From a bacterium (GTDB lineage: Bacteria > Zhuqueibacterota > Zhuqueibacteria > Zhuqueibacterales > Geothermadaptataceae): a stretch of 64,000 nucleotides of DNA. Position numbers and translations under genes: made by a program. The notes beneath the pieces are model-generated. The model did not search any database. It was not told the origin of the DNA and saw only the letters and a list, made by a program, of their open reading frames with translations. Positions 54,539 to 63,481 of the stretch are shown here, in pieces. The stretch lies in the NCBI GenBank assembly GCA_024275575.1, contig JAJRYV010000093.1:1-64000 (forward strand), in the 5' to 3' direction. Each line of letters begins with the position of its first letter. Position 1 is the first letter of the stretch.

Positions 54539-56374
54539 CTAATTTTGCAGCCATTTCTCGCGCAACCGGAGCTGGCGTGGAGAAGCCTGCGGCTTGAGTT
54601 TAAATGCAAAAGAACCCTGTATGGTGAGTTTGCGAAAATTGTTGACAAACTTTTGCAGCAGTGCGATGAATTTTTTATCAGCAGATTCGATCGTGATCAT
54701 TTTGCCGTCACGCTCAATCTGCAATTTATGGGTTTTGCCGTTGTCGGCTTTTTGCAGTTTTTTCTTTAAACGTCGCATGCTCGTACTGCGGATTGTCTTG
54801 CCGTCAATTTTAACGATAAAATCGCCGTTTCTAATGTTGAGGTGGCTTAGTTCTTCCGCAGAATTGAAGATATAAAACCTTCCATCTTTGCTGCCGAATC
54901 CGGATTCTGCATCGACGAAATCGGCTTGCTCGTGGTAGGAAATGCCGATTTTTTCATAGTATTCAGTCAGGGGAAGGGGGTTGGCATTTTCTACATAATT
55001 GTTAAAAAAGTCAGCAATTTGCGGGTAAGTTCGCCGGGTGATCTCTTGAAATAAACCATCTTCCGGGAAAGGCCGGGAAGGCCCATAGTCGCGTGCCAGT
55101 TCATTTAAAACATCGCGCAGGCCTCGTTGTCCATCAGACAAATCCAGCAAGAGAATATCCAGCAAACCGGCGACCACGGCGCCGCGCATATAAATATTGC
55201 CGTATTGCCTGGCACCCTTCTCGGAAAAGGAATTTTGCGCCAGATCTGTGAGAGAATAATCCTTTTGGTAATACATTTGATCGATAGCCACTTTACGGCG
55301 CAGGATTTTAAAGTAATCGTCGAGTGTGCGCAATTTCCCCCGCAAAAGCATGATCTGTGCCGCCCATTCGGTCGTGCCTTCGTATAGCCATAAATGCTTC
55401 GAAACGGTGGGTTCGGAAAAATTATAATTTTCGATGACTTCACTGTGGATATTCAAAGGTGTGATGATGTGAAAAAATTCATGTGCCGCGGTTTTGAGAA
55501 TCGAATCTTTCAGCTTTTCAAACTCTCTTTCCTGATAAACATATCCGGAACTGTAGGAATGCTCCCAGGCGCCGTGGCTGGCGTCTTCAAAATGATAGAG
55601 AAAAGTGTAGTGAGGCACCGGCAGGTCGCCGATGAACGCCTCGGCTGCGTACAACATTTTTTCCATCGCCAGCAAGACTTCATCTGCCTGCACCATATCG
55701 GTTTTTGAGTAGCAATAGACGTCGATTTTGGTCTTGCTTATCGTCGTTGACGCCTTGCTCATCCGGCCCAGTTGAATGGGCGAATCAACCAGGTGGTCAT
55801 AACTTTTTGCAATGTAGGCGCCGCCGGCATTTTGCATTAATGCGGTACCTGCAAGCCAGGTCTGAGGATATTGAAGTTTGACATGAATTTCATCGTGCTG
55901 CTTGCCGGCAAAAAAACCGAACACTGCCTGCCCGTTGATCAATGCATGATCATTTTCCAGCGAGCTGCCACACATGTTGTAGATGCGGTTGCTATCAACC
56001 GGCGTGTCCCAGGTTTCTGCAATTTGATATTCTATTCGTCTTATTTTTTCCGGATGTGTCAATTCCCAGCGATTTATCGATATTCGTTCCACGGCAACAG
56101 GATTATTATTTCTGTCAAATGCTTTGAACGTACGTACAAATCGTCCGATATCCATCGTTTGGTATGTGCCGGGGGCGGTGGCGGCAAATTGAAAATATGA
56201 ATTCTCCGGCCCAAGCCCGGCAACGCTGACGCTGACTTTAAACAGGTCATCGGCGCGGTCGTTTAAATTGATGCTGAAAGTCGTAACCTCTTGCACGCTC
56301 GATAACTGGGGATGCGGCGTACAGGCGTTACAAATGGCGACAATAGCGATAATTGAATAAAATCTGATTTTCAT
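54539..56374 (-). CDS. M61-family glycyl aminopeptidase-like protein with PDZ domain, lipoprotein
   Basis: A 611-aa protein started at ATG 56374 (AAAGGA 7 nt upstream). The lipoprotein signal ends near Cys18 (ICNAC). An N-terminal beta domain is followed by the M61 catalytic domain with zinc motif HEFFH (His298, Glu299, His302) and third ligand Glu332 in YEGTTEW. A PDZ domain (about 510-580: LNIRNGDFIVKIDGKTIRS) completes the usual layout. It probably degrades peptides in the periplasm. The last 30 residues are basic. It is a single gene. Confidence 0.9.
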   Translation of the reverse strand: MKIRFYSIIAIVAICNACTPHPQLSSVQEVTTFSINLNDRADDLFKVSVSVAGLGPENSYFQFAATAPGTYQTMDIGRFVRTFKAFDRNNNPVAVERISINRWELTHPEKIRRIEYQIAETWDTPVDSNRIYNMCGSSLENDHALINGQAVFGFFAGKQHDEIHVKLQYPQTWLAGTALMQNAGGAYIAKSYDHLVDSPIQLGRMSKASTTISKTKIDVYCYSKTDMVQADEVLLAMEKMLYAAEAFIGDLPVPHYTFLYHFEDASHGAWEHSYSSGYVYQEREFEKLKDSILKTAAHEFFHIITPLNIHSEVIENYNFSEPTVSKHLWLYEGTTEWAAQIMLLRGKLRTLDDYFKILRRKVAIDQMYYQKDYSLTDLAQNSFSEKGARQYGNIYMRGAVVAGLLDILLLDLSDGQRGLRDVLNELARDYGPSRPFPEDGLFQEITRRTYPQIADFFNNYVENANPLPLTEYYEKIGISYHEQADFVDAESGFGSKDGRFYIFNSAEELSHLNIRNGDFIVKIDGKTIRSTSMRRLKKKLQKADNGKTHKLQIERDGKMITIESADKKFIALLQKFVNNFRKLTIQGSFAFKLKPQASPRQLRLREKWLQN

Positions 56375-56807
56375 GAGTTTCCTTTGGTTAAAAAAATAAA
56401 ACAGGCAAATAATATCTGTTTTAAGACGTGGCAAATGATAAAACGTTATCCGGAGAATGATGACCACGCTATAGCTGCCGCTGCAGCATTTAAAAATCAC
56501 TTGCAATTTATTTTACGGTTGTGTACTGTCAATGCGTTACATATTCGTTATTTCCAGAGTATGGATGCGCGCCATGCTTCATTAGCCTGCACAATATTGC
56601 ATTTCGAAAACTGGACACGCTGCAGTCGTTTTTATGGAACATCGAATAAAGTGTCTTAGATTCAGCGCTGGGAACCTATTAAAAACAAATGAAATATTCA
56701 AATTATATCGTAATTTTTGCTCTTGCGAAGTTTATCGTTTTCGGCAGATGCGTATTATGATTCGCCGTTCAATCTGTAATGATTTTTCAGGATAGCACAG
56801 GCTAAAA
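56375..56807. other. Divergent intergenic region before the gal operon
   Basis: About 430 bases between the M61 gene (minus) and galT (plus). The frame at 56384-56659 has no family resemblance and no ribosome binding site. I see no clear operator palindrome for the gal genes. Confidence 0.45.
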
Positions 56808-57854
56808 ATGGAATTTGATTCATCCAACCACCCTCACAGGCGCTATAACCCACTTACCGGTGAGTGGCTTCTTGTTTCACCCAACCGTACAAAACGTCCC
56901 TGGCAGGGTAAGACGGAGACACTGCCCTCGTTAGCACTACCTGCCTATGATAAAAAATGCTATCTTTGCCCTGGAAATACGCGCTCTAATGGTACGGTAA
57001 ACGACGATTATAAAGGGACTTATGCTTTTGAGAACGATTATCCTGCCCTGATTGATGATATCCCCAAAAACCGTGATTTTGAGCACCCTTTGTTTCAAAT
57101 TGAAAGTGTGCAGGGAACGAGTCGGGTCATTTGCTACTCTCCAAAGCATAATGTGACACTGCCGGAAATGTCGGAGGAGGAAGTCAGGCAAGTCATCGAA
57201 ATGTGGTCTGACCAGGTGCTTGATCTCGGCGTTGATTATCGCTGGGTGCAGGTTTTTGAAAATAAAGGGGATATGATGGGTTGTTCAAACCCCCATCCGC
57301 ATGGTCAGATCTGGGCATTGAATTCGTTACCCAATGAGATATTTAAGGAAAACAGCAGGCAGGCTGATTATTATATTGAAAGCGAATCGGTGCTGCTTCT
57401 GGATTATCTCACGGCAGAGCTGGAGAAAAAAGAGCGTATTGTTCTGGAAAATGATGATTGGGTCTTTCTAGTGCCGTTCTGGGCCGTCTGGCCGTTTGAA
57501 ACGCTGCTACTGCCGCGAAACCCTGTTTTGCGCATTCCCGAACTCAATGCCATTCAAATGGATAGCCTCGCCGTGATTTTGAAACGTATGCTCACGAAAT
57601 ATGATAACCTTTTTAATATTTCTTTTCCCTATACTATGGGTTGGCACGGTGCGCCGATGGATCATTCCGATAATTCCCATTGGCAATTACATGCACATTT
57701 CTACCCGCCGCTGCTGCGCTCGAGCGCTGTGAAAAAATTTATGGTAGGTTTTGAACTCCTCGCCGAATCCCAGCGTGATATTACGCCGGAGGAAGCAGCC
57801 GAACGACTGCGCAACTGTTCAGATATCCATTATAAGAATAATGTACATCATTAG
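56808..57854 (+). CDS. galT: Galactose-1-phosphate uridylyltransferase
   Basis: Second Leloir enzyme: UDP-glucose + Gal-1-P to UDP-galactose + Glc-1-P. The 348-aa protein keeps RRYNPLTGEWLLVSPNR, zinc-binding CYLC (Cys51, Cys54), and the active-site HPH in CSNPHPHGQIW with nucleophile His165. The C-terminal SHWQLHAHFYPPLL supplies further ligands. It is the first gene of a galT-galM-galK operon; no galE is present in the window. Confidence 0.95.
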   Translation: MEFDSSNHPHRRYNPLTGEWLLVSPNRTKRPWQGKTETLPSLALPAYDKKCYLCPGNTRSNGTVNDDYKGTYAFENDYPALIDDIPKNRDFEHPLFQIESVQGTSRVICYSPKHNVTLPEMSEEEVRQVIEMWSDQVLDLGVDYRWVQVFENKGDMMGCSNPHPHGQIWALNSLPNEIFKENSRQADYYIESESVLLLDYLTAELEKKERIVLENDDWVFLVPFWAVWPFETLLLPRNPVLRIPELNAIQMDSLAVILKRMLTKYDNLFNISFPYTMGWHGAPMDHSDNSHWQLHAHFYPPLLRSSAVKKFMVGFELLAESQRDITPEEAAERLRNCSDIHYKNNVHH

Positions 57855-57948
57855 GCAAATCTCAATTTCAATATGAGTGCCCGAGCACATTAGTGAAATA
57901 ACAACTAAATGCGTAGGGTTCGACAGGGTCGTGTGCAGGAGTCATAAT

Positions 57949-58899
57949 TTGTTTGAAATTTTGAAAAATGAGTTTGCGGGTTTTGCCGGATTGCAGATAT
58001 GCAATAAAAAAACGGGTGAATCCATCACGGTTTTTCCCGGCTTTGGAGGTATGCTGCACCAAATCACCCTGCAGAAACATGGGACACTGCGGCATCTTCT
58101 CGACAGTTGTGCCGATGCTGCTGAAATGCGGCACAATAAAAAAGCCCGGGGAGCAAAGCTGTTCCCCTTCGCCAACCGTGTGCGCGACGGGCGGTATAGC
58201 TTTGCCGGGAAAATCCGGCAACTACCACTAAACTGGCCGCAGGAGGGCCACGCCATCCACGGCTTCATTCGTGACAAAAGCCTCGATATCGTTGCTGAAA
58301 CAATTTTTGATGAATATGCGGAAATCATCCTGAGCCATGCGTTTGATGGTCAATACGAGGGTTATCCTTTCCCCTTTTTTCTTGAAATCAGCTATCGCCT
58401 GACCTCCAAACCAGAAGTTATCATTTCGACCAAAGTCACCAACACCGGCAGTGATGAAATGCCGTGCACTGACGGTTGGCATTGCTATTTTAAATCCGGC
58501 GCTACCGTGGATGTTCTGGAAATGCAACTACCACCAGCGATCAGCATCGGGACGGACGGCCGAGGCATACCAAATGGAACCAAAACAACGGATTCAGGTT
58601 GGCGCCGCTTCAAACTAATCGGCAACACTTTTATCGATAACGGATTCCGTATTTTGGAAAACACGGGAAAAGTGACGACCAAGCTGTTTGACCGGAAAAA
58701 TGATATGATGATTAATATATGGCAGGAAACGGGAGCGGCTAAATATAATTATCTGCAGCTCTACACACAACCTGCCCGCAAATCGATCGCAGTCGAACCG
58801 ATGACTTCTGCAACTGATGCATTCAACAATGGCGAAGGATTGCTCGTTTTGCAACCGGAGCATGCTTTTCAGGCAGCCTGGGGGGTTTATATTTCGTAG
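57949..58899 (+). CDS. Aldose 1-epimerase (mutarotase) family protein
   Basis: A 316-aa protein read from TTG 57949, which has CAGGAG 7 nt upstream; the frame is open from 57877 but the extra residues do not fit. Mutarotase features are LFPFANRVRDGRYSFAGK, AIHGFIRDKSL (catalytic His region), TDGWHCYF and IAVEPMTSATDAFNNGEGL (catalytic Glu). It lies between galT and galK, so it should convert beta- to alpha-galactose for GalK. Confidence 0.87.
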   Translation: MFEILKNEFAGFAGLQICNKKTGESITVFPGFGGMLHQITLQKHGTLRHLLDSCADAAEMRHNKKARGAKLFPFANRVRDGRYSFAGKIRQLPLNWPQEGHAIHGFIRDKSLDIVAETIFDEYAEIILSHAFDGQYEGYPFPFFLEISYRLTSKPEVIISTKVTNTGSDEMPCTDGWHCYFKSGATVDVLEMQLPPAISIGTDGRGIPNGTKTTDSGWRRFKLIGNTFIDNGFRILENTGKVTTKLFDRKNDMMINIWQETGAAKYNYLQLYTQPARKSIAVEPMTSATDAFNNGEGLLVLQPEHAFQAAWGVYIS

Positions 58900-58940
58900 G
58901 ATGTGCAAGCGGGTGAGATAATTACAGGAGAAGTTTAGCG

Positions 58941-60158
58941 ATGGCTGCAATAAACGAAATCCAAAATGAACTGAATCAGGAATCTGTGCGTGCGCTGTTT
59001 CGCAAACTTTACGCAAATGACGAAGCCATTGTTCAACAGCAAATCAGGCGCTATGCTAATTTGACCGATCGCATCCCCGACCTATTTTCCTCTGCCGACG
59101 ATATCCGATTCATCTCCACACCGGGGCGTACCGAGCTTGGCGGCAATCATACCGATCATAACAATGGTTGTGTGCTGGCAGCCGCGGTAAATATCGACGC
59201 TGTTGCCGCCGTGGCAAAAACTGATGATATGCAAGCTGTGCTGTATTCTGATGCTTTTGCCGAGCCTTTTATCGTCGACTTGCAAAACCTTGAATTTCAC
59301 CGTGAGGAAAAAGGCACAACCCACGCATTGATCCGTGGGATTGCGGCCATTCTGCGAATGCACGGCTATGAAATCGGCGGATTTAAAGCTGTGATGAGCA
59401 GCGATGTCGCACTCGGCTGCGGTTTGAGTTCCTCCGCGGTGATCGAGCTCATCGTTGCGACGATTTTAAACCGCCTCTATAATCATGGGATTCTGTCGCG
59501 CATGCAAATGGCATCCTTTGGCCGGTTTGCCGAAAATAACTATTTCGGCAAACCCTGCGGACTGATGGACCAGATCGCCTGTGCATTTGGTGGTATTGTG
59601 GCTATCGATTTTAAGAAGCCGGCCAACCCGGAAGTCAAACGTGTACGGACGACTTTTCCGCCGGAGCAGACGAGCATGCTGATCGTCGATACTGGTGAGG
59701 ACCATGCTGATTTGACCGGCCATTACGCAGCCGTGCCGGCAGAAATGTTTGCCGTGGCTCAATTTTTCAATAAAGAATCGGGGCGGGAGCTGGACTGGCA
59801 AAGTCTGCAAAAATATCTTCCTGATTTACGGGAAAAAACCGGTGACCGGGCTGTCTTGCGGATGCTGCATTTTTTACAGGAAAACGAACGTGTCAGCAAA
59901 CAGACACAAGCTCTCGAATGCGGCGAGTTTGCTACATTTTTCAAACTGGTTAATGATTCCGGTGATTCATCATGGCGGCAACTGCAAAATGTCAGTGCAG
60001 GCGAAAATCCGCAAAAGCAGAGTTTGGCACTCGGCCTGGCACTTACGGCGCAGTTCTTGCAGAATATGGCAAATAGTGCCTGCCGGGTGCATGGCGGCGG
60101 GTTTGCCGGAACGATGCAAGTGTTTCTTCCCCGTGAGCATGTCAGCGATTATAAATAA
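58941..60158 (+). CDS. galK: Galactokinase
   Basis: Phosphorylates alpha-galactose with ATP. The 405-aa GHMP kinase has the galactokinase signature PGRTELGGNHTDHN (61-74), ATP-binding GCGLSSSA (159-166), GKPCGLMDQIACAFGG with the catalytic Asp, and CRVHGGGFAGT near the C-terminus. The N-terminus is about 30 residues longer than in E. coli GalK. It ends the gal operon; the hairpin downstream serves the opposite strand. Confidence 0.94.
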   Translation: MAAINEIQNELNQESVRALFRKLYANDEAIVQQQIRRYANLTDRIPDLFSSADDIRFISTPGRTELGGNHTDHNNGCVLAAAVNIDAVAAVAKTDDMQAVLYSDAFAEPFIVDLQNLEFHREEKGTTHALIRGIAAILRMHGYEIGGFKAVMSSDVALGCGLSSSAVIELIVATILNRLYNHGILSRMQMASFGRFAENNYFGKPCGLMDQIACAFGGIVAIDFKKPANPEVKRVRTTFPPEQTSMLIVDTGEDHADLTGHYAAVPAEMFAVAQFFNKESGRELDWQSLQKYLPDLREKTGDRAVLRMLHFLQENERVSKQTQALECGEFATFFKLVNDSGDSSWRQLQNVSAGENPQKQSLALGLALTAQFLQNMANSACRVHGGGFAGTMQVFLPREHVSDYK

Positions 60159-60247
60159 ATGATTGAGCCGATATTTGGAAAGGGCGCTGTAAAAAATATC
60201 GGTATCCGCAGTTCAGGTACGGTGGAAGTGAAGTTGTAAAAAATCAT

Positions 60248-60286
60248 CGTGCCTGAACAGAAACTGCATTTTTTCAGTCAGGCACG
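60248..60286 (-). terminator. Terminator of the SpoIIE-type phosphatase gene
   Basis: CGTGCCTGA (60248-60256) pairs with TCAGGCACG (60278-60286) over a 21-nt loop. On the minus strand it is followed by ATGATTTTTTAC, a U-tract. It lies 16 bp beyond the stop of the minus-strand phosphatase and may also stop galK transcripts. Confidence 0.75.
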
Positions 60287-60301
60287 ACAGAGTTCAGGAT
60301 G

Positions 60302-61417
60302 CTATTCGGGGGGTTCAGCAGTGCGCCTGAGGATTGCGATTGAAATATCATCGAAAAAAGGGGCTTCTTTTTTAAAATGCGCGATCTGCCGGATGATGGC
60401 TTCTCCCATTTTCGCTGCATTTTTGTGAGAGTTTTTTTGCAGGACTGTGGTGAACCTGCCCTCACCAAAGAAAACCCCGTTATTGTTTATCGTCTCGGTA
60501 ACGCCGTCGGAATATAAAATCAGAAAATCATCTTTTTCAACTTCGATCTCAACTGTGTCATATTGCACTTCCGCCATCAAACCGAAAGCCGCTGCGTGTG
60601 AATCGAGCTCTTCAAAGGAATTTTCATGTAAATGGATGGGCGGCATATGTCCGGCATTGAGCAATTTAATGACATTGGTTTCAGCGCGAAATTCGGTAAA
60701 AACGATGGAGGCAAATTTATTCGGCAAACTGTCCCGGTGGAAAATTCGATTGATTTTGCCGGCGATTTGCGCAAGCGAAGTAAACTCATTGATGAATGCA
60801 CGGATCGTGGCTTGCAGTTTGGCCATGAATAGCGCCGCTTCCAGCCCTTTGCCTGAAACATCGCCCAGTACGACACCGTAAGTTTCAGTGTCGGTTTTGT
60901 AAAAATCTATGAGATCGCCACCAACTTCATTGGCAGGTCGTGTGTACAACCAGATATCCCAGCCGGGAACTGCCGGAGAACGATCCGGCATCAATGCTGA
61001 TTGCACGCGCTGCCCGGCTTCGAGCTCATCGCGAGCGAGCAATTTATCTTTCAGTTCGAGCATGAGCACAAACAGCAAAATAAGCGGTCCAATAATATGT
61101 GAATCGATGCCAAAACCGCCGGAATTCCCTTCACCGCCGCCGAAGGTCGATGAAATCGTGAGAACCAGACCGATGAGCAGTATCAGCCGTCGTAACGGAT
61201 TGAGTTTCAAAAACATCAATTTAAGCAGCCAGATAACAGTCCAGAAACTGCGTTTGAGCATCCTCATCTGACTCAGACGGGCCCGGCGATCCTCATCGAG
61301 ATAGAAGTTTTGCAGCTCCCGAAATTCTCGCTTGACAGATCGAAAAAAGTTTTCCTGCTTAAATCCTTCCTTGAAAGCGTCGCTCAGTTTCGCCTCTGGA
61401 GAATTGCCATCGCTCAT
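60302..61417 (-). CDS. SpoIIE/RsbU-type PP2C serine phosphatase, membrane-associated
   Basis: A 371-aa protein. The N-terminal ~130 residues hold two hydrophobic segments (about 70-90 and 108-122). The PP2C-like catalytic domain (about 130-365) has RVQSALMPDRSPAVPGWDI, PANEVGGDLIDFY, GDVSGKGLEAALFMA, LNAGHMPP, YSDGVTE and DDISIAIL, with all metal-binding Asp residues. Such proteins dephosphorylate anti-anti-sigma factors; no STAS or anti-sigma gene is adjacent. There is no sensor domain other than the membrane part. Confidence 0.9.
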   Translation of the reverse strand: MSDGNSPEAKLSDAFKEGFKQENFFRSVKREFRELQNFYLDEDRRARLSQMRMLKRSFWTVIWLLKLMFLKLNPLRRLILLIGLVLTISSTFGGGEGNSGGFGIDSHIIGPLILLFVLMLELKDKLLARDELEAGQRVQSALMPDRSPAVPGWDIWLYTRPANEVGGDLIDFYKTDTETYGVVLGDVSGKGLEAALFMAKLQATIRAFINEFTSLAQIAGKINRIFHRDSLPNKFASIVFTEFRAETNVIKLLNAGHMPPIHLHENSFEELDSHAAAFGLMAEVQYDTVEIEVEKDDFLILYSDGVTETINNNGVFFGEGRFTTVLQKNSHKNAAKMGEAIIRQIAHFKKEAPFFDDISIAILRRTAEPPE

Positions 61418-61600
61418 TTTAAACTCACTTTAAATAAGGTGGTGAAGTGTTGTTTAGACCATGCCGGCAAATTAAACCGGCGCCTGAGACCATTTTCTTT
61501 TGCAATAAATATTTAAAAATATGTATTTTATCTTCGTGAAAAATACGCATTTGTTTCCCGATGTTTACCAGGGTTGAATTTTAATGTAAGGAGAGCTAAA

Positions 61601-62506
61601 ATGCAAGCACGCCGTGATTTTTTGAAAAATATGACACTACTCACCATTGCACCACCGTCGTTGTTCAATCTATTCCCATCGTCGAAAGAAAAACTATTTA
61701 AAATTTCCCTGGCCCAATGGTCTTTGCATCGCCGGTTTTTTACAGAAAAAATCGATAACCTCGATTTCGCCCGCATCGCCAAAGAAGATTTTGCTATCGA
61801 TGCTGTCGAATACGTCAATCAGTTTTTCAAAGATAAAGCCAAAGACAGGAAATATATTGATGAAATGAAAAAAAGTGCACAGAATGCTGGTGTTAAAAAC
61901 CTGTTGATTATGTGCGATGGCGAAGGGCGCCTCGGTGATCCTGAAAAAAAAGCACGCCTGCAAGCAGTGGAGAATCATTATAAATGGGTTGAAGCCGCAA
62001 AAACCCTCGGTTGTCATTCCATCCGCGTGAATGCAGCGAGTGCTGGTTCATTTGCTGAACAGCAAAAGCTCGCCGTCGATGGATTGCGCCGTCTATCCGA
62101 GTTTGCACAGCCGTTTGGAATCAACGTCATCGTGGAAAATCATGGCGGATTATCGAGTGACGGCCGGTGGCTTAGTGCTGTGATCAAACGGGTTGATTTG
62201 CCCGCATGCGGCACCCTGCCTGATTTTGGCAATTTCCGTTTGAAAGATGACCAATGGTACGACCGCTACAAAGGCGTGCAGGAGTTGATGCCCTTTGCCA
62301 AAGCCGTGAGCGCAAAAACCAATCGTTTCGATGCCGACGGCAATGAGATCGACAGCGATTATTACCGGTTGCTGAAAATCGTCATCGATGCCGGATATCA
62401 CGGTTATGTCGGTATCGAATATGAGGGTGATGAACTGAGTGAATACGATGGCATTCTGGCTACGAAAAGACTGCTCGAAAAAGTTCGTCGTAAACTGGCA
62501 GGATGA
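61601..62506 (+). CDS. Tat-exported sugar phosphate isomerase/epimerase-like TIM barrel
   Basis: A 301-aa protein started at ATG 61601 (AAGGAG 7 nt upstream). The N-terminus [13 protein letters not shown] is a twin-arginine signal. The TIM barrel (AP endonuclease 2 family) has [41 protein letters not shown] (metal Glu), LPDFGNF (metal Asp) and [11 protein letters not shown] (metal Glu). Export suggests a periplasmic sugar-modifying enzyme, comparable to family members in FCB and Planctomycetes genomes. The substrate is unknown. Confidence 0.87.
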   Translation: MQARRDFLKNMTLLTIAPPSLFNLFPSSKEKLFKISLAQWSLHRRFFTEKIDNLDFARIAKEDFAIDAVEYVNQFFKDKAKDRKYIDEMKKSAQNAGVKNLLIMCDGEGRLGDPEKKARLQAVENHYKWVEAAKTLGCHSIRVNAASAGSFAEQQKLAVDGLRRLSEFAQPFGINVIVENHGGLSSDGRWLSAVIKRVDLPACGTLPDFGNFRLKDDQWYDRYKGVQELMPFAKAVSAKTNRFDADGNEIDSDYYRLLKIVIDAGYHGYVGIEYEGDELSEYDGILATKRLLEKVRRKLAG

Positions 62507-62966
62507 ACCGGCCTCTTTTCAGCGATGAAAGTGTTCAGCTCATTTAGCTGTCTCGAAATGATTGCATTTTAAAACAGGGACCGAAGTGTATATACAAAAC
62601 AACACCGGTTCGGTGAAACCCCACAAAGCGGCCGATTCGTGATACAGGGGTATTCTGTGATACGTGTGAACTGATCATAATGGCAGGTGATTTTGACTTG
62701 TAACTTTGAGTATATTATCGTTTATAACCGTAATATTATTGATATTGACAGTGCTATCTGTTATCCCTGTTCTCATGACTCCCCAATAAGATTTAAAACC
62801 CCCAAATCCATTCTTGTACCTAAAACAATAACTATACTTCTCAATAAACTACAAATTTTTAAATAAAAATATTAGTTCCTGTTTGCAATTTATACTGAAT
62901 ATAACTACGTTTATTACTTTGAAAAACTAACTAAATACAAAATTAAATATATTTTGGAGGTTATTT
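62507..62966. other. AT-rich leader region before the small unknown gene
   Basis: About 460 bases without a gene. It has a short hairpin ACCG-GTT-CGGT (near 62613-62623) and a TGTATATACA palindrome (62587-62596) that also occurs at 32423-32432. The last 150 bases are strongly AT-rich, and a GGAGG 7 nt before the next ATG is clear. Confidence 0.45.
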
Positions 62967-63371
62967 ATGGCAATGGTCGCTGCCCGACGTGGTGCTCGTC
63001 CGAGTGCGATAAAAATATCGATTCGAAAAGCACAAAAAAGTATCATGTTTTCCACCGGTTTCTTCCGTGCTCATAATATCAGCGCTGAGAACTCAAAATT
63101 TATCCGTCTGGGTTATGATAGTGAAAAGAAAATTATCGGATTAGAATTCCTGAAATCCGATGACAAAAGCGGGGAAGCACTGAAATTAGCCTATTCAAAA
63201 CCAGGGACTTCAGCTTCTTGTCCGGTCAACCCGATACTCATTTCGTTTGATATAAATGTTGATCTGATCGCCGGGGATTATCTTGAAAATGCTATTTCAG
63301 GGCCACAGAAAATCGATGGTTTTTCCAAAAATGGATTTCTTTTGAACGTGGCCAAACGCATCAAAAAGTAG
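62967..63371 (+). CDS. Small conserved-type hypothetical protein
   Basis: A 134-aa basic protein with a strong ribosome binding site (GGAGG) and its own terminator, so it is likely real. The sequence pattern ISIRKAQKSIMFSTGFFRAH then IRLGYDSEKKIIGLEFL resembles small proteins, often found on plasmids and phage-like elements, in which a short beta domain is followed by a YYD-x-KIGIKF stretch. I cannot name the family or a function. No transmembrane segment or signal peptide is present. It stands alone between unrelated genes. Confidence 0.65.
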   Translation: MAMVAARRGARPSAIKISIRKAQKSIMFSTGFFRAHNISAENSKFIRLGYDSEKKIIGLEFLKSDDKSGEALKLAYSKPGTSASCPVNPILISFDINVDLIAGDYLENAISGPQKIDGFSKNGFLLNVAKRIKK

Positions 63372-63404
63372 TTTTATTTTATTTGAAGACAGGTTGTTAA
63401 ATTA

Positions 63405-63443
63405 AAAAGAAAGAGGACGATAGCATGTTGTCCTCTTTCTTTT
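63405..63443. terminator. Bidirectional intrinsic terminator
   Basis: A perfect 14-bp stem (63405-63418 with 63430-63443) closes an 11-nt loop, with A-rich 5' and T-rich 3' ends. It lies between the small plus-strand gene and the convergent phosphofructokinase gene and can serve both. Confidence 0.88.
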
Positions 63444-63481
63444 GCTGTCATTTATAATGTGTGTTTAAAACAGAATGGGAG

